From Tubulanus polymorphus (Eukaryota > Nemertea > Palaeonemertea > Tubulaniformes > Tubulanidae), in assembly GCF_964204645.1 (NCBI RefSeq), contig NC_134027.1, positions 3,212,485 through 3,276,484 of the forward strand: a stretch of 64,000 nt of DNA. The letters run 5' to 3'. The notes below the pieces were generated by a model. The model did no database searches, was not told the DNA's origin, and saw only the letters and a program-made list of their open reading frames with translations. A program made the position numbers and the translations under genes. Position 1 is the stretch's first letter; the number at the start of each line of letters is the position of its first letter. Below are positions 23,642 to 34,668 of this stretch, one piece after another.

Positions 23642-24435
23642 ATCTATCGACACTGTCAAGAAACCGGAAATACATGTGGAACTTCCCGCGCGAACCAGCC
23701 TTTCCTGGTCGGAGAATTGAATTGGTCGGAGTAGTCCGTAGTGCGTACCGGACACTGCGCGTGCATGGCACCGTAGAAATTGATATAGCTGTTACTATAT
23801 ATTTTAATTTGTGTTCGGTCACGATCTGATCCAAATCCCTGTATACTTCCGGGTTTCTGGTTTCTTGTTGTAATCGTTCATTATTGTATTTTACAGAAAA
23901 ATCCTAAATTCGTTATACATGTATATACCCTTCCCTTAGATTCACCCAGTCCTGGCAGTGGTTGTCTCTGTAGAGATCTCCGTCGCTCTCAATCATGACC
24001 TAAGCTAGGTAACCAAGCAAGGGGAGCAGACACTCACTCAAGCCAGGTTCTTAATCTTGGTGAACCCGGCTTTACTGCCTTAGCCTAGGTTGCGTGATCT
24101 GTGTACAAAATACAAGTTGATTATTATTCCAAAATAACCCTATAGGCCTACTATAGTGTGAAATATTAAAAAAATCATTGACAGTGACGTTGGTTTTGAC
24201 TGGAGCACTGAGGTGCTGGTCATTAAATTAAAGAACCCTCGCTCGGCCTTACACACTTTTGGTACTTGCTGTGATCGTGCATTCATTATGCGACATTTTT
24301 ATCAGTTTTTGATTTCCATGTAGCATAAACCCTGGCGCCTGGTGTTCAACTTCTACAGAACTGTGTTAGTAGTAGAGTTCATAGTCACAAAAGTGCGAAT
24401 GAATCCTGGACCTAGATCTAAAGAGTTGATTGCGA
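23642..24435. promoter_or_regulatory. Divergent promoter region of UNG and NPRL2
   Basis: About 0.8 kb between the two start codons. ACTTCCGG (near 23847) is an ETS-type site. No TATA box is evident. The middle (about 23940-24090) is richer in G+C and contains partly self-complementary strings around CCTAGGTT/AGGTAACC, of unknown meaning. Confidence 0.5.
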
Positions 24436-27400
24436 ATGATGAAAATGATGGACAAAATAAAGTGTATTTTATTCAGTGAGTTTCATCCGGTAGCTGGTCC
24501 TAAGATCGCGTATCAGGTTAGATATCATCAATGAACTATTAGCAATAGGCTTTCCGTGTGTAAGATGTATCTGTTATTTGTGTATGATTCATTCAGGTAC
24601 CAGAGGATTATATCAGTAAAGAACAGTTTGACGCTGTACATGTTTACATTATAACAAAGCCGGAATTGAAGGATAGAATAATAACAATGTGAGTTTAAAT
24701 TCAAGTGAGCCAGTGATTAACGCGATTAAAGAGTGTTTCACCAATGGTCATTTATACCATCAATGTGATGTGGTTGTTGATTTTTCTTTCTAGTAATGCT
24801 CTGGGCCATAAAATTATTGGTTTTCCAGTATGCATAGATAATCCTAAATATGCAAGGAATGCTCTGATATTCAATCTATGTTTTGTACTGGATGCGAATG
24901 CAAAGACTGTTTGCTATGAATCATTGGTGAAGAAGCTTGGTGGATACCTGACAGCGCTAGAGGTATAGCTGAAATTTGTCTCACTCCAAAACTGCTTCCT
25001 CTTAGAATGAGATATCCTGATTTTCATAAAATCACATAATCACTCTAATGTAGATGGAGACTGGCTTTCTTTCAAATGAAAAATCAAAAGAAACGCTTCC
25101 AGGAATTTTAAAACAAGTTAAAACGGAACTTAATGAATACGGATGTAGTTCTATTCAAATAAGTGAGTTTGATAATACGTGAAATTAGGTTTTTCTATAA
25201 AAATCCAAAACCTTTGAAATTATCTGACAGAACTAGCTATGAAATAATTCGCAATGTTTTGCAAGTAACATTTTTACTGACAATATTATTGTCAGTAAAA
25301 GTGTTACGTCCTTGAACATGCAAAATCCTTGATATCTCGTTGAGACGACCTCCTAAATTCATTGAAACATCTGATCAATTCTTTTAATGCAAAATAGTTG
25401 TATATTAATTCAGTCGGAAAATTCAATGTCTTAGAAATAAAACAGCTGCTGTGTCTTTATATAAATAATCAATGAATACTGGATGAATCTACTCTGGGTG
25501 AAGCCAATTGTATCACTACATGATCTTGGCTTTTTACAGATGAATCAAACATTGTTTACTTGAAAGTTGTCCCAGAAAATAAGTCGCCAGATGAGGTACC
25601 CCTGCACGAGGTGCCAATATTTACTGTAGATAGGTCAATAATCGTCCCCAGTCAGTGGGATCTTACAACTCAGCAGGTATCTTGTATTCAATAAATTCTC
25701 TGATATTTAAAAACTCGTAGATACAACTAATCTCAAAATCTCAATATTATGAAAACACTTGCATCGTTCATATAGTAATGTCTGAAATTTAATGTCTGAA
25801 TGTTTTTTTTTTGTGAATAACAGATATTACCGTTCATCGATGGTTTCAATCACTTGTCCAGAATAGCAGCTGAGGCCGACATGGAAATCAATATCGTGAA
25901 AGCATGTATCAGAAATCTACTGTAAGTTTAGTAGATAATCATTTAGATTTTGTTTGACTTTTGATTAAGAAAACTGTTTGTACATGTACATAGTATTGAT
26001 TTCTGCAAACCTAACATAAAGTAAAATGCATTTGTGAAAGTGTGAACTGAATAAATATCTTTCCAGATGAATTTCAAATCTAATAATTCTTGAGTGACTT
26101 AAACGGTTTATTTATAAAATACTAGAATATTTCGGGTGGTTTCTTCCACCCGTCTAGTCTAAAATCCTATGTCAAATAAATACACAGTTATTAAGTAAGA
26201 TACGTCGAATCACTAGTGTACTAGGACTAGAGTACTGACGTATTTTGAAAGGAGTTCATTATGAAATGAATTATTTCAAAATCTAGAATTTGCTTCAACA
26301 AATATCATTCCCATGTTCTAAGTTCAATTAAAAAATCTGTTTGTGTAGACCTCTTCCTAAGATCTCATTTCCCTTTTAATAATTTCGTTGATGTAAATGA
26401 TCCTGACTGCCCCCACTGCGATGAAATCCAATCGACTTAACATTTCCCTTTTCAGTGTCAAGAACCTGCCCTTCAGCTACAACTATTTCCAAACAATCTC
26501 TCAGAAAGACCTATACATGTAGTTGAATCCACTTTGATTTGTACTCCCTCTGATTCCCTAGTCCTCATAACCTAACTATGCAGTGATTTGTATCTTATTT
26601 TAGACTAAGGAAGGGTGGTAGGAACCACCGAAATATTTCTAGTATTTTTAAATGAACCTTCAACAATTCTGAGATTTTACATTTATTGTTCCATCACGGA
26701 TATTGTGATCCGCTGATTCATCTTTGCAGATACTACGATGTTATTAAGTTGATATCAATATTCCAGGTATGAGTGTCCACTTTACTTGCAGTCAATCATT
26801 GTGACAATAAATGGTGGTATTTTTTTGTATTCATTGCCCGTTTAATAATTGTAGTATTCAAATCAATATGCAGCAACGCCACATTTACATAAACTCACCG
26901 AAGACAAACAAATGCAACTGGAATGCATTAAGTTTGTTGCTAAGCAAGGTACGAAAAACTCATAAGTAATAACCAGCACTTAATCATGAAGCGGTAAATG
27001 AATTTCGTGACCTTTCGTTGATTTAAAGAACAGATTATTTGATTCGCTTGATCAATGACAAGTACACGTGTTACTTGAGCGGATAGCCTCGAGTAGTGAA
27101 ATTGAACAATTTCGAAAAAAGCCTGACACACGCTTTAGACAGCAAATATGATAATATGATGAATATTTGTATATGTATTTTCAGGAAGAATTTTACCAGG
27201 GTTTCATGATGTATTTATGTTGTATTGCGGTCTTATTCCGGGTACAACTGTCAGGGACTTGTGTTCAAGATGTAATCCACACAGCCTCAGAGTTGATGAA
27301 AGGTATATATATATTATTACAACTCGATTTAAGATTTGTAAGATGTGACTTCAATGTCCTATGGTATTACACTGATGATATGATAATATGATACGTGCAT

Positions 27401-29704
27401 CTTACCATCTTATCAATTTTCTGCGCCGAACATCAGATCCGATTTCCGTGTAGATTTGAAATGTAGAAGCTAAAGGTTAATGGCAGATTCTGTCGTATTA
27501 TCTTCTGAACCATTCAACATAAATGCTTGGTTAAATAATTCTTCAGATATTTCATTGTTGACATAAGTAGATAGCTGATATGTGCATTAAAAACCTTCTA
27601 AATGTTGACGAAGAATTCAAAAGTTTTATAATGACAAAGTTTCCAAGACTTTGTGATCCTTTGAAAATATGAAGGATAGATTTTGATGCCACGCGATGTG
27701 TAAAGCAAGGCCCCCGGGCGTATTTCACTAATCCTTTTTTCAAATAAATCCAGTGTATACTTAACAGCAGATGGATGGTACATCGGAGTTCAGCCATCTC
27801 TATCACAAGTATCCATCGGGTTTTTATCATAAAACTAGAAATATTTTATAACAAATCAAATAAAGGGTCATTTTACTGGTCATTCTATTGCTTTGTCATT
27901 GTATCCGAATGCAAGTTTAAATTGATGAAAATACAATTGATATAAGGTTAAGGTTTGTACCGTCACCGGGTTAATTCTAGAGCGAGTTTTAAAGAATGAT
28001 TTAAAGATGATGATAACACATTGCTGGTGAAAGTTTATTGAATATATGATTATAATAGTGAATACATTTTGAAAATTAGATGCAAAAAGGGGGGAATGGA
28101 TGAGTGAAATTTCTCAAAGGAAAGTTAACGTTTTATGTATTGAGAGATGATTGAAATAAGTTTATCGTAAGGGTAAAAAACTGTTGCGGAGATTAACGTA
28201 GTTCAAGATAGCATATTTTGTTCTATTGTTACTGCACGGACGTCTTGTTTCAAAGGTTATCTTTATCTATTCTTCCAGTACGAGTCAAACGTTTTTTGAG
28301 TCGAGACAATAATTTTCCCACCTTCGCCGGATCGTATATGTGATACAGGTGTCACAGCCCACGAAGGTTTAGATTAAGCGGGAATCAAAATGTCAGAGGT
28401 TTCAGATGAATGCATGAATTATGACCTGCTCCAAGTCGCCATCACACGGATCAGACCCGAGTCAAATTTAGCCGCTAAATTAGTGTGGTTTTTTCGGATT
28501 AATCGTGTCCATCTCGAAGTGTGCTTCCTAAAACCTTCGTGAAATCTCAGCCAGATTCATTTTGATCCTAAGATTGGGATTAACTTTGTTATTTATTTGA
28601 TTATTTGATTGGTAGATTCGCGTTCCTTCCGAACCCACACCTGCCAGGAGCGACACAGGGTCTTTGATTTTGAAATCGGAAATCGAAATACAGATATATT
28701 TATGTGATTGGCGGTAGAATTTACAATTGGAAATTTCGGTTTCGGTTCATTCAAACAATCTTTCAACCCGATTGAACCGGCAAGCGACTGATGTCTCTTT
28801 GTTGGCTGCCTAATTTAAGGTTGAAGATTTTTATATTTTTGGTCTATATGAAACGAACATCGAAAGTCCGAAAGATTAATGTAATTTATTCTCGTGTATA
28901 TGTTGATGTAGAAGTCCTCTCATTCATTATAAAAGCACCTTTTATATCATCAAGCTAGATATCCCCCCTTATATCATCAAGCTAGATATTCCCCGATCGC
29001 GTTGAGGTCACTTCTACGTTCCATTTTGCAGTGAAATGAAACTAACACTTCACTTAACCTTATATACGATGCCATTTTGTTACTGAAAAAGCCAAGTTTA
29101 CTCGTTTATATTCTATTTCGTAGGAAGCTGATACAGTTTGGTTTGATAAAAAACGTCATTCGTCGACTGCATAAATACCCGATAAAGCTGCCGAATGAAT
29201 CGGGTTCGAGTAGACTGCGTAATCTATACCGGTGGTTTAATGGTATTCACAGTGTTGATGAGATATGCTGTGAAACGGGTTAGCAAAATATCAAAACTAT
29301 TTTCAATCATGATATTGATAGATTTAATTATTATGATTTAATCGTCACAATACTTTCCCAATTAACCGATGATTCCTGTAATGTTTATCGTCAAAGTCTC
29401 CGAATCTCTGGTATCTCTCGTTTGTATTTCAATTTCTAGCCATCTGAAAATGGCATTTCTTCAAGATTTGATGGATGACAAAATTGATGATACGCCTTTC
29501 CTTTTTGATTCAGCTGATTCAATATTTCCAAACAACAGTTCAGAAAAAATATTATAATATACATGCGTAGGATGTAAAAGAGAACTGAAACCTAACAGAA
29601 GATTTTAACGACGTATTTTCTTTCAATTTTATTTAGGTCTCAGTTTTCAGGAACTGGATGATAAAATCGAAAGTGATCCAAGTATAGTGGTTTGTCTAAA
29701 GTGA
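24436..29704 (+). CDS. NPRL2: NPRL2, GATOR1 subunit
   Basis: Eleven exons (24436-24516, 24597-24688, 24794-24962, 25054-25162, 25540-25676, 25824-25921, 26730-26766, 26855-26948, 27185-27302, 29124-29278, 29637-29704) join in phase to 385 residues, close to the 380 of human NPRL2. Recognisable blocks are [22 protein letters not shown] at the N-terminal longin domain (quoted loosely here as [15 protein letters not shown] and VPEDYIS), [20 protein letters not shown], and the winged-helix end [15 protein letters not shown] with [17 protein letters not shown]. Arg79 lies where the human arginine finger (Arg78) sits, which accelerates GTP hydrolysis by RagA/B when amino acids are scarce and so restrains mTORC1. 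A TGA three codons upstream of the first ATG fixes the start. The 1.8-kb intron 27303-29123 and the 0.8-kb intron holding an inverted-repeat element are the only long ones. Confidence 0.95.
26105..26658. mobile_element. Inverted-repeat element in an NPRL2 intron with decayed RT tail
   Basis: About 62 bases at 26105-26166 are repeated in inverted orientation at 26597-26658 with few mismatches. Each arm contains its own small hairpin (GGTGG/CCACC). Between them the plus strand reads a broken peptide with CPHC, a stop codon, then HFPFQC. This matches the C-x2-C-x7-H-x4-C end common after LINE reverse transcriptases. The coding part is a short, dead remnant. The relation between the arms and the remnant is unclear. 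Confidence 0.45.
28631..28725. repeat. Dispersed repeat, copy 1 (NPRL2 intron)
   Basis: About 95 bases from cccacacctgccaggagcga through gaaatcggaaatcgaa to the following g/t-rich stretch. The same order of blocks recurs at 35849-35939 in the same orientation, with small indels. Probably an old interspersed repeat. Confidence 0.55.
28942..28994. repeat. Short tandem duplication, 27-bp period
   Basis: Two adjacent copies of a unit beginning ttatatcatcaagctagata, differing by one base near the end. Lies in the long NPRL2 intron. Confidence 0.7.
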
Positions 29705-30062
29705 AATATCGGAACTCGCAATTCCTTGGATATTCTCTATGAACATTCTCTAAATCGCGATGTTTCAATTGCGAGATATTGAGGACTAATCGGTAAAAAG
29801 TGGTCCACAATTTCATAGGGCAAAACGAATATCAGATGTAGAACAGGAGCTACCCGGGACTACATAACCTTGTGTTTTGCATTGTCAGTTGCAATTGCTG
29901 CGCATGATTTATTTCAAACGAACTCAGTGGGAAACTAATGGCGTACCGAAACTCCGAATAAAGATTCTGACAATTTTTCAATGATGGCCTCATGTTTTTT
30001 TTTGCAAATTTCCTTCTCGGTTTATCATTGATAAAGCATATGCGAGGTGTGGATTTAATATA

Positions 30063-30170
30063 ACGTGGAACCTCGTTACAACCAGCTTCAAGGACAAGAA
30101 AATAATATCCTAGGTTTGTAATGAACCGATGAATCGTTATACCAGAGGTCGTTTTAACGAGGTTTCACTG
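30063..30170. mobile_element. Short pogo/Tigger-like MITE, about 108 bp
   Basis: The right end, on the complementary strand, reads CAGTGAAACCTCGTTAAAACG; the left end reads GTGGAACCTCGTTACAACC. TA flanks both sides. The AACCTCGTTA core is the hallmark of pogo/Tigger ends. The left tip is slightly rearranged, so the copy is old. Confidence 0.55.
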
Positions 30171-30670
30171 TACATGTATATACACAACGTGAAATTGATC
30201 TGTATCTTACTGACCATTTACTGTCACATTTCAATTGATGCCTTTTGGACATTGTGTTTGAATATCGGCATAGTTAAACAAAATGTAACAAATACGTTTA
30301 TGAAAAACACTTCTAAAAGGATTTTATTATACAGACGAATATGCTGTAAGTGTTAGTGGACGGACTGGAAGAAAGTCCAAAATTACGCTCCAGGGAGTGC
30401 TGCAATAGCGATTAACATGTAAATCTTTCATCGATGGCTGGTAAAAGGAAACAATCTTAGTGCAGAACGGAAAAAGTGGCGTCATCGGTACAGCTCTCGT
30501 TTTCCTCATGCAAAATGTCAAACACATGTCATTTCTAAGAAATCCTAACAATGGGAGCATGAGAGTACACGTTCGAATTGTCTTCCCGGTTCAAACATTT
30601 TTGGTTAAGTTATAATAGATGCGCCAATATTCCCATGATTCATTGTAGAACACACTTACAGATGTAGCGC

Positions 30671-30783
30671 CACAATGATGCAGTCCTTCGGCAGGGATTC
30701 GAACCTGATGGCATCGGGATTGCCACGGTACGAATCCCTGCTATCAGGTTCGAATCCCTGCCGTAGGAGGATGCAATGATGCG
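30671..30783. repeat. Inverted repeat built on a tRNA T-loop-like motif
   Basis: Arms of about 39 bases (30671-30709 and 30743-30783) are nearly perfect complements and each contains GGTTCGAATCC, the tRNA B-box sequence. A third partial copy (GGTACGAATCC) lies in the loop. The T-stem does not pair as in a tRNA, so it is not a tRNA gene. A similar structure is at 57855-57915. Confidence 0.55.
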
Positions 30784-31109
30784 TACGTTATTACTTTGAT
30801 CAATTAGAATAAACGCGCAAAAAAATCCATTCTTGTTTATTTCCGTCGAAATTCGCATTTCACATCTGTTCCGCACGAGAGACAACTTTGATGATACTTC
30901 AGACTATTACGAACATTGATAAGCAAAACTTCATTGAATTAATGACAGATCCTCAAACTGATCTGCAAGTTTTAGATTGTTTAATGAAACTGTTAATCTA
31001 TGATCAAGTGGACGGACGGATATAATCTTCACCGCAATAAATTTGATGTCGACGGATTATATTCTTACACGACTATAAGAAACCTCGGCTTCCAATGATC
31101 GAATCTCAG

Positions 31110-31294
31110 GTTCTATACCAATAAGTGATATGGTGGCAGTTGGATTTCAGTTAGCGAACGTAGAATATTACGTGGCGTGGGTGGTGTATAGTACCGCGTT
31201 AGGTGACAACTACTCGGTCAACAGTTTGTGTAAGGTGCTGTTGGAAGCTGTGTGCCAAACTATGGACATCTATAGGTTTCGAGCTGATCATTAA
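31110..31294 (+). CDS. Orphan exon-like open frame, unknown
   Basis: A good acceptor (tctcag) precedes a phase-1 frame of about 60 codons that ends in TAA, with an internal ATG at 31130 that could also start a 54-residue peptide. Codon use (GTG, GCG, AAC, GTC, CTG) is less A+T-biased than the surroundings, as in the real exons nearby. No domain is recognised. It could be the last exon of an unseen gene, a microprotein or chance. Confidence 0.25.
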
Positions 31295-31639
31295 ATTCCA
31301 GAGACGTTTGGATGATTGTTTCCCCTAAAGGTAAGTAATTTGATGGCTAGAAACGTTTTTAAGATTTCGATATGATCTGCTTTTATCAAAATTAACTTAA
31401 ATTTTCAGATTTTAATTAGGTTTTAATTACAACTTAAAAATAATCTTAAATACAGATTTACGACTTTTTAGATTTATAGAATATACTTAGACGTGTTTTT
31501 TTATACATAAAGGGAAATATTACACTCTTGAAAATCGACAAATTATATAGAAATATTTATTGATGCGAATCGAGTGTTGTTTGGATTGATCAATTTTGTA
31601 GTTATGAATGTTGTATGGCAACTTGATACGATCGACGGC

Positions 31640-31920
31640 CTCGATGTTGGACGAGACACGGGCGTTTTTGGCCCGGAACAACGTTTCACGGGGGCCAAAT
31701 GGGCCAAGGTATCTGGTTTGGGCCGGGCCAGATTTTTCACGGGACAAATTATTGCGTGTGAATTGCTACCCGAGTTTCCGGATGTGACTCACTTCGCTTT
31801 GTTTAAACATTATTTAGTACCGAGTGAGGGGTATGCGTGTGAACGCGCACGGGCCAAATTTGACTAGGGCCTGATCCGGGCCAGTTTTGCCCGGGCCACA
31901 TCGTCTCCGTGTGATTGCGC
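31640..31920. repeat. G+C-rich block with repeated GGGCCA/CGGGCC motifs
   Basis: At least eight copies of GGGCC-containing words on both strands in about 280 bp, in otherwise A+T-rich DNA. Examples are gggccgggccag near 31720 and ccgggccagttttgcccggg near 31880. Compositionally foreign to its setting and probably part of a transposable element whose ends I cannot place. Confidence 0.4.
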
Positions 31921-34668
31921 TTATTTTCTCATCTCTTTGCTATTTGGACCCTTTCATAATGATACAATTGAAAAGAACTTCCATCATTTCCATTGTTAAT
32001 ATCGAAAATGCAAATGCAAATGTCAACTTATGTATCGTAATTTGAGAGATATTTTAACTTTTAAATGTTTTCATCGTCGCCGTCAGATAACTACGTTAAA
32101 ATCAGTGTCAATACTCCACCCACGACGAATAGACTTCCCTCGGCAAAATATCGATGCAAACAAACGTAGTAACCGAACTAATCCTGACGAAAAATAGTCT
32201 CTCAGCAAATACAAAGACGTTCTGACGAATAATGTATATCTAGTTAGCGACGTTTGTGTACCGGAGTTTTTACGGCAATTTTATCTGTTATGAAGAATGC
32301 ATCTATTTCAACGTAGGATAGTATATAAAACAAAGCATAAAATAACAGTATATCGCAGTGTTTTATGACGAGATTATTCTTTCTTATTTGTTAGAATCTG
32401 TGCGCTGTGTTTGTTTGTCTCATAAACTGATTTTACCAGTTGCATTTGCCAGACGAAGTGATGATATGGGCGTCATAAAAAGTTTGCTCTGCGTTATTGA
32501 ATTGATTTGTTAGTGTGAAGAGTTTGAATTGTTAATGGGTTTCTGCTCATAACGCGGATGAGGAGTTCCGTGTTTCATGTTTCATTTGATTACTTTTGAG
32601 ATTCTTTTGCGATATCAATGTCAATTTTGGCAATTGATGATGGGATAGAAAGGTATTAATCTGTATTGCGTAGGAGCGGTTCAAATCAAAATAGACTAAC
32701 ATAAAACTTCTCAAAATCAAGCTCATTTTCATTACTGTTCTTTTTCGTGAGGATGAATTATTGCTACCAAAAAACACAACAAACCATTTGCCAAACCTAC
32801 CTAATTAGGACTTGTTGACTACTTGACTACTATGTTGAACTTTGGAAATTTGGAGAAACCCGGTAGCGTCGTCAGGAACAAGATTTTCGTCGTGCGTATT
32901 AACATTGTTGGTTGATTATTATGTCTTACTATTCAACTTGTTGACGACTGTTTACTAAATCAAATTATGAAAACCCTCAAGTTTTCCGACTATTTTCATC
33001 ATCATGAGACATGCGCCTAAACTTCGTTAAGAGACGACATGCGCCGGTCCCAGTTGGCGTATTTCTATGGCTGCACACCCATGCCTCTAGATAAATTCTC
33101 TTGTTTTGGTACGATGTAATTCAGTATGCCTATTTTCTGCTGAGTCACCTTAAATCAGTTGCCAGTTTTTATGTTCAGCTATACGTATATATATATATGT
33201 TTTCAATGAAAATGAAAACTCATCTTTCTCGGAAATTCAATTGTTTTTCAAACAGATCGTTATTAATTGCCGTAAAGTAAATACAATTAATCGTTTTATC
33301 TTGTTTATTTGCATGATTTAGTTTTTTAGGTTTTTCACAAACGACTGAAAGTCATTAGTTTTATTTTACTAATGCTCTCCATAGAAATAGTTTTATAAAT
33401 CGCACTTGAGCGTCGCGTGAGATTGACGTAAAGTAACGACCTGATTTCGATACTTCAGGACTAGATAGTCACCAACCGACAGTGATTTTCTCAGAATAAT
33501 GGTTCTATTTTCCCTGCGCGCCTGAAATGCGTATTCTGTTTCATATTTGTGCAAAAATCGTAAACCGTTTCGTCTGAGTTGACGCGATTGTTCGAATTAA
33601 TGAGCGTGTTTAAGAGCGCACACGTAGGCGTATCAGTGAATATCTCGGTTGTCCCTGGAGTCAAGCGATCGCTTGCTCTCGTTTCACATGAGATAGTTTC
33701 TTCGTTTTTACCTGGCGTCTGAACTAACTCCATTATCATTGACGGTCACGCTTTGCTATAGCGGATAAATCGTAAAGGCCCGAGTTAACGACGCCGATTA
33801 CCAACCAATCAACAGATCCGAACCGGAAGGTTGACTTAATAACCACTTTTTATGAGAAAATTGTTTGACATTTTTGGCCATAAACGTCCATCTGAACGCT
33901 ATTTTCCTTCGACCTGAGTGCTGACATTAAGTCCCCTTTTTATCGCCAAGTAATTGTTCTCGAGAATATATTAAGGTACAGATTATTTGTGATTGATCAT
34001 CTAGAACAACAGCGATTGAAGTTACACGCATTTCCATTGAATAATCAACCCTAATTCTTTTCTGGATCTCTTCGCTACTGACATCATTTATCATCAGAAT
34101 CGAAACATAAATAAATCGGGGATGATTTATTCAATATCAAATATATCTGTGTAGTATTTCGACGGAAATGGAATTTCTTATCAACTCATCATTTGTTATT
34201 TTCCCCGATTGCAGACAAAGCCAATTGACGGCTTCCATATTTGTTTTTCATTTTACTAATGCTCCCAATATTTATTTCAGCAGAAACCCGACAAGTCGAA
34301 AAAACCTCCGACAGAGAGTATTTATATACTGGATAAGTGAGAACAAGACATTGTTAGAGTAAATCTCGTCTCTTTCCGCACGAATCACGGTATTATTAAC
34401 AAGTTTCGGAGAAACTCTTTCCAAGTATTCCGTGCGATGACGCGCGCCTACATGCAATGAAACATATCGCAGAACAAATGAATCTAAATGAAAGAATCTC
34501 AACTAAATGACAACACCTCTTCGTTGAACCATTTCGTCAATGATTAGTTCCGTATTCCGTATGCATTTAGCAACTAGTTGATTATTACGATCATTGCATT
34601 GAATTAATTATTTGCTGCGGTACGGTAATGACTGTTGCACATTACTGTTCTTACTCTCCAGGACCGCT

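Larger units (their letters stand above)
29705..34660. other. Gene-poor interval with scattered repeats
   Basis: Beyond the NPRL2 stop (AATAAA near 29957) I see no complete gene. The interval holds a pogo-like MITE, an inverted T-loop-like repeat, a GGGCCA-rich block, one orphan exon-like frame (31110-31294) and a minus-strand frame of 82 codons at 33491-33739. That last frame has polar composition and a possible donor after ten codons; each is listed separately or under findings. Confidence 0.5.

Noticed and set aside
23642-23755. UNG starting at 23755
   Set aside because: The upstream in-frame codon is GTG, not ATG; the first ATGs are 23641 and 23638.
29369-29557. Frame in the last NPRL2 intron as an extra exon
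   Set aside because: The flanking exons already join in phase to the conserved NPRL2 C-terminus; no donor follows the frame.
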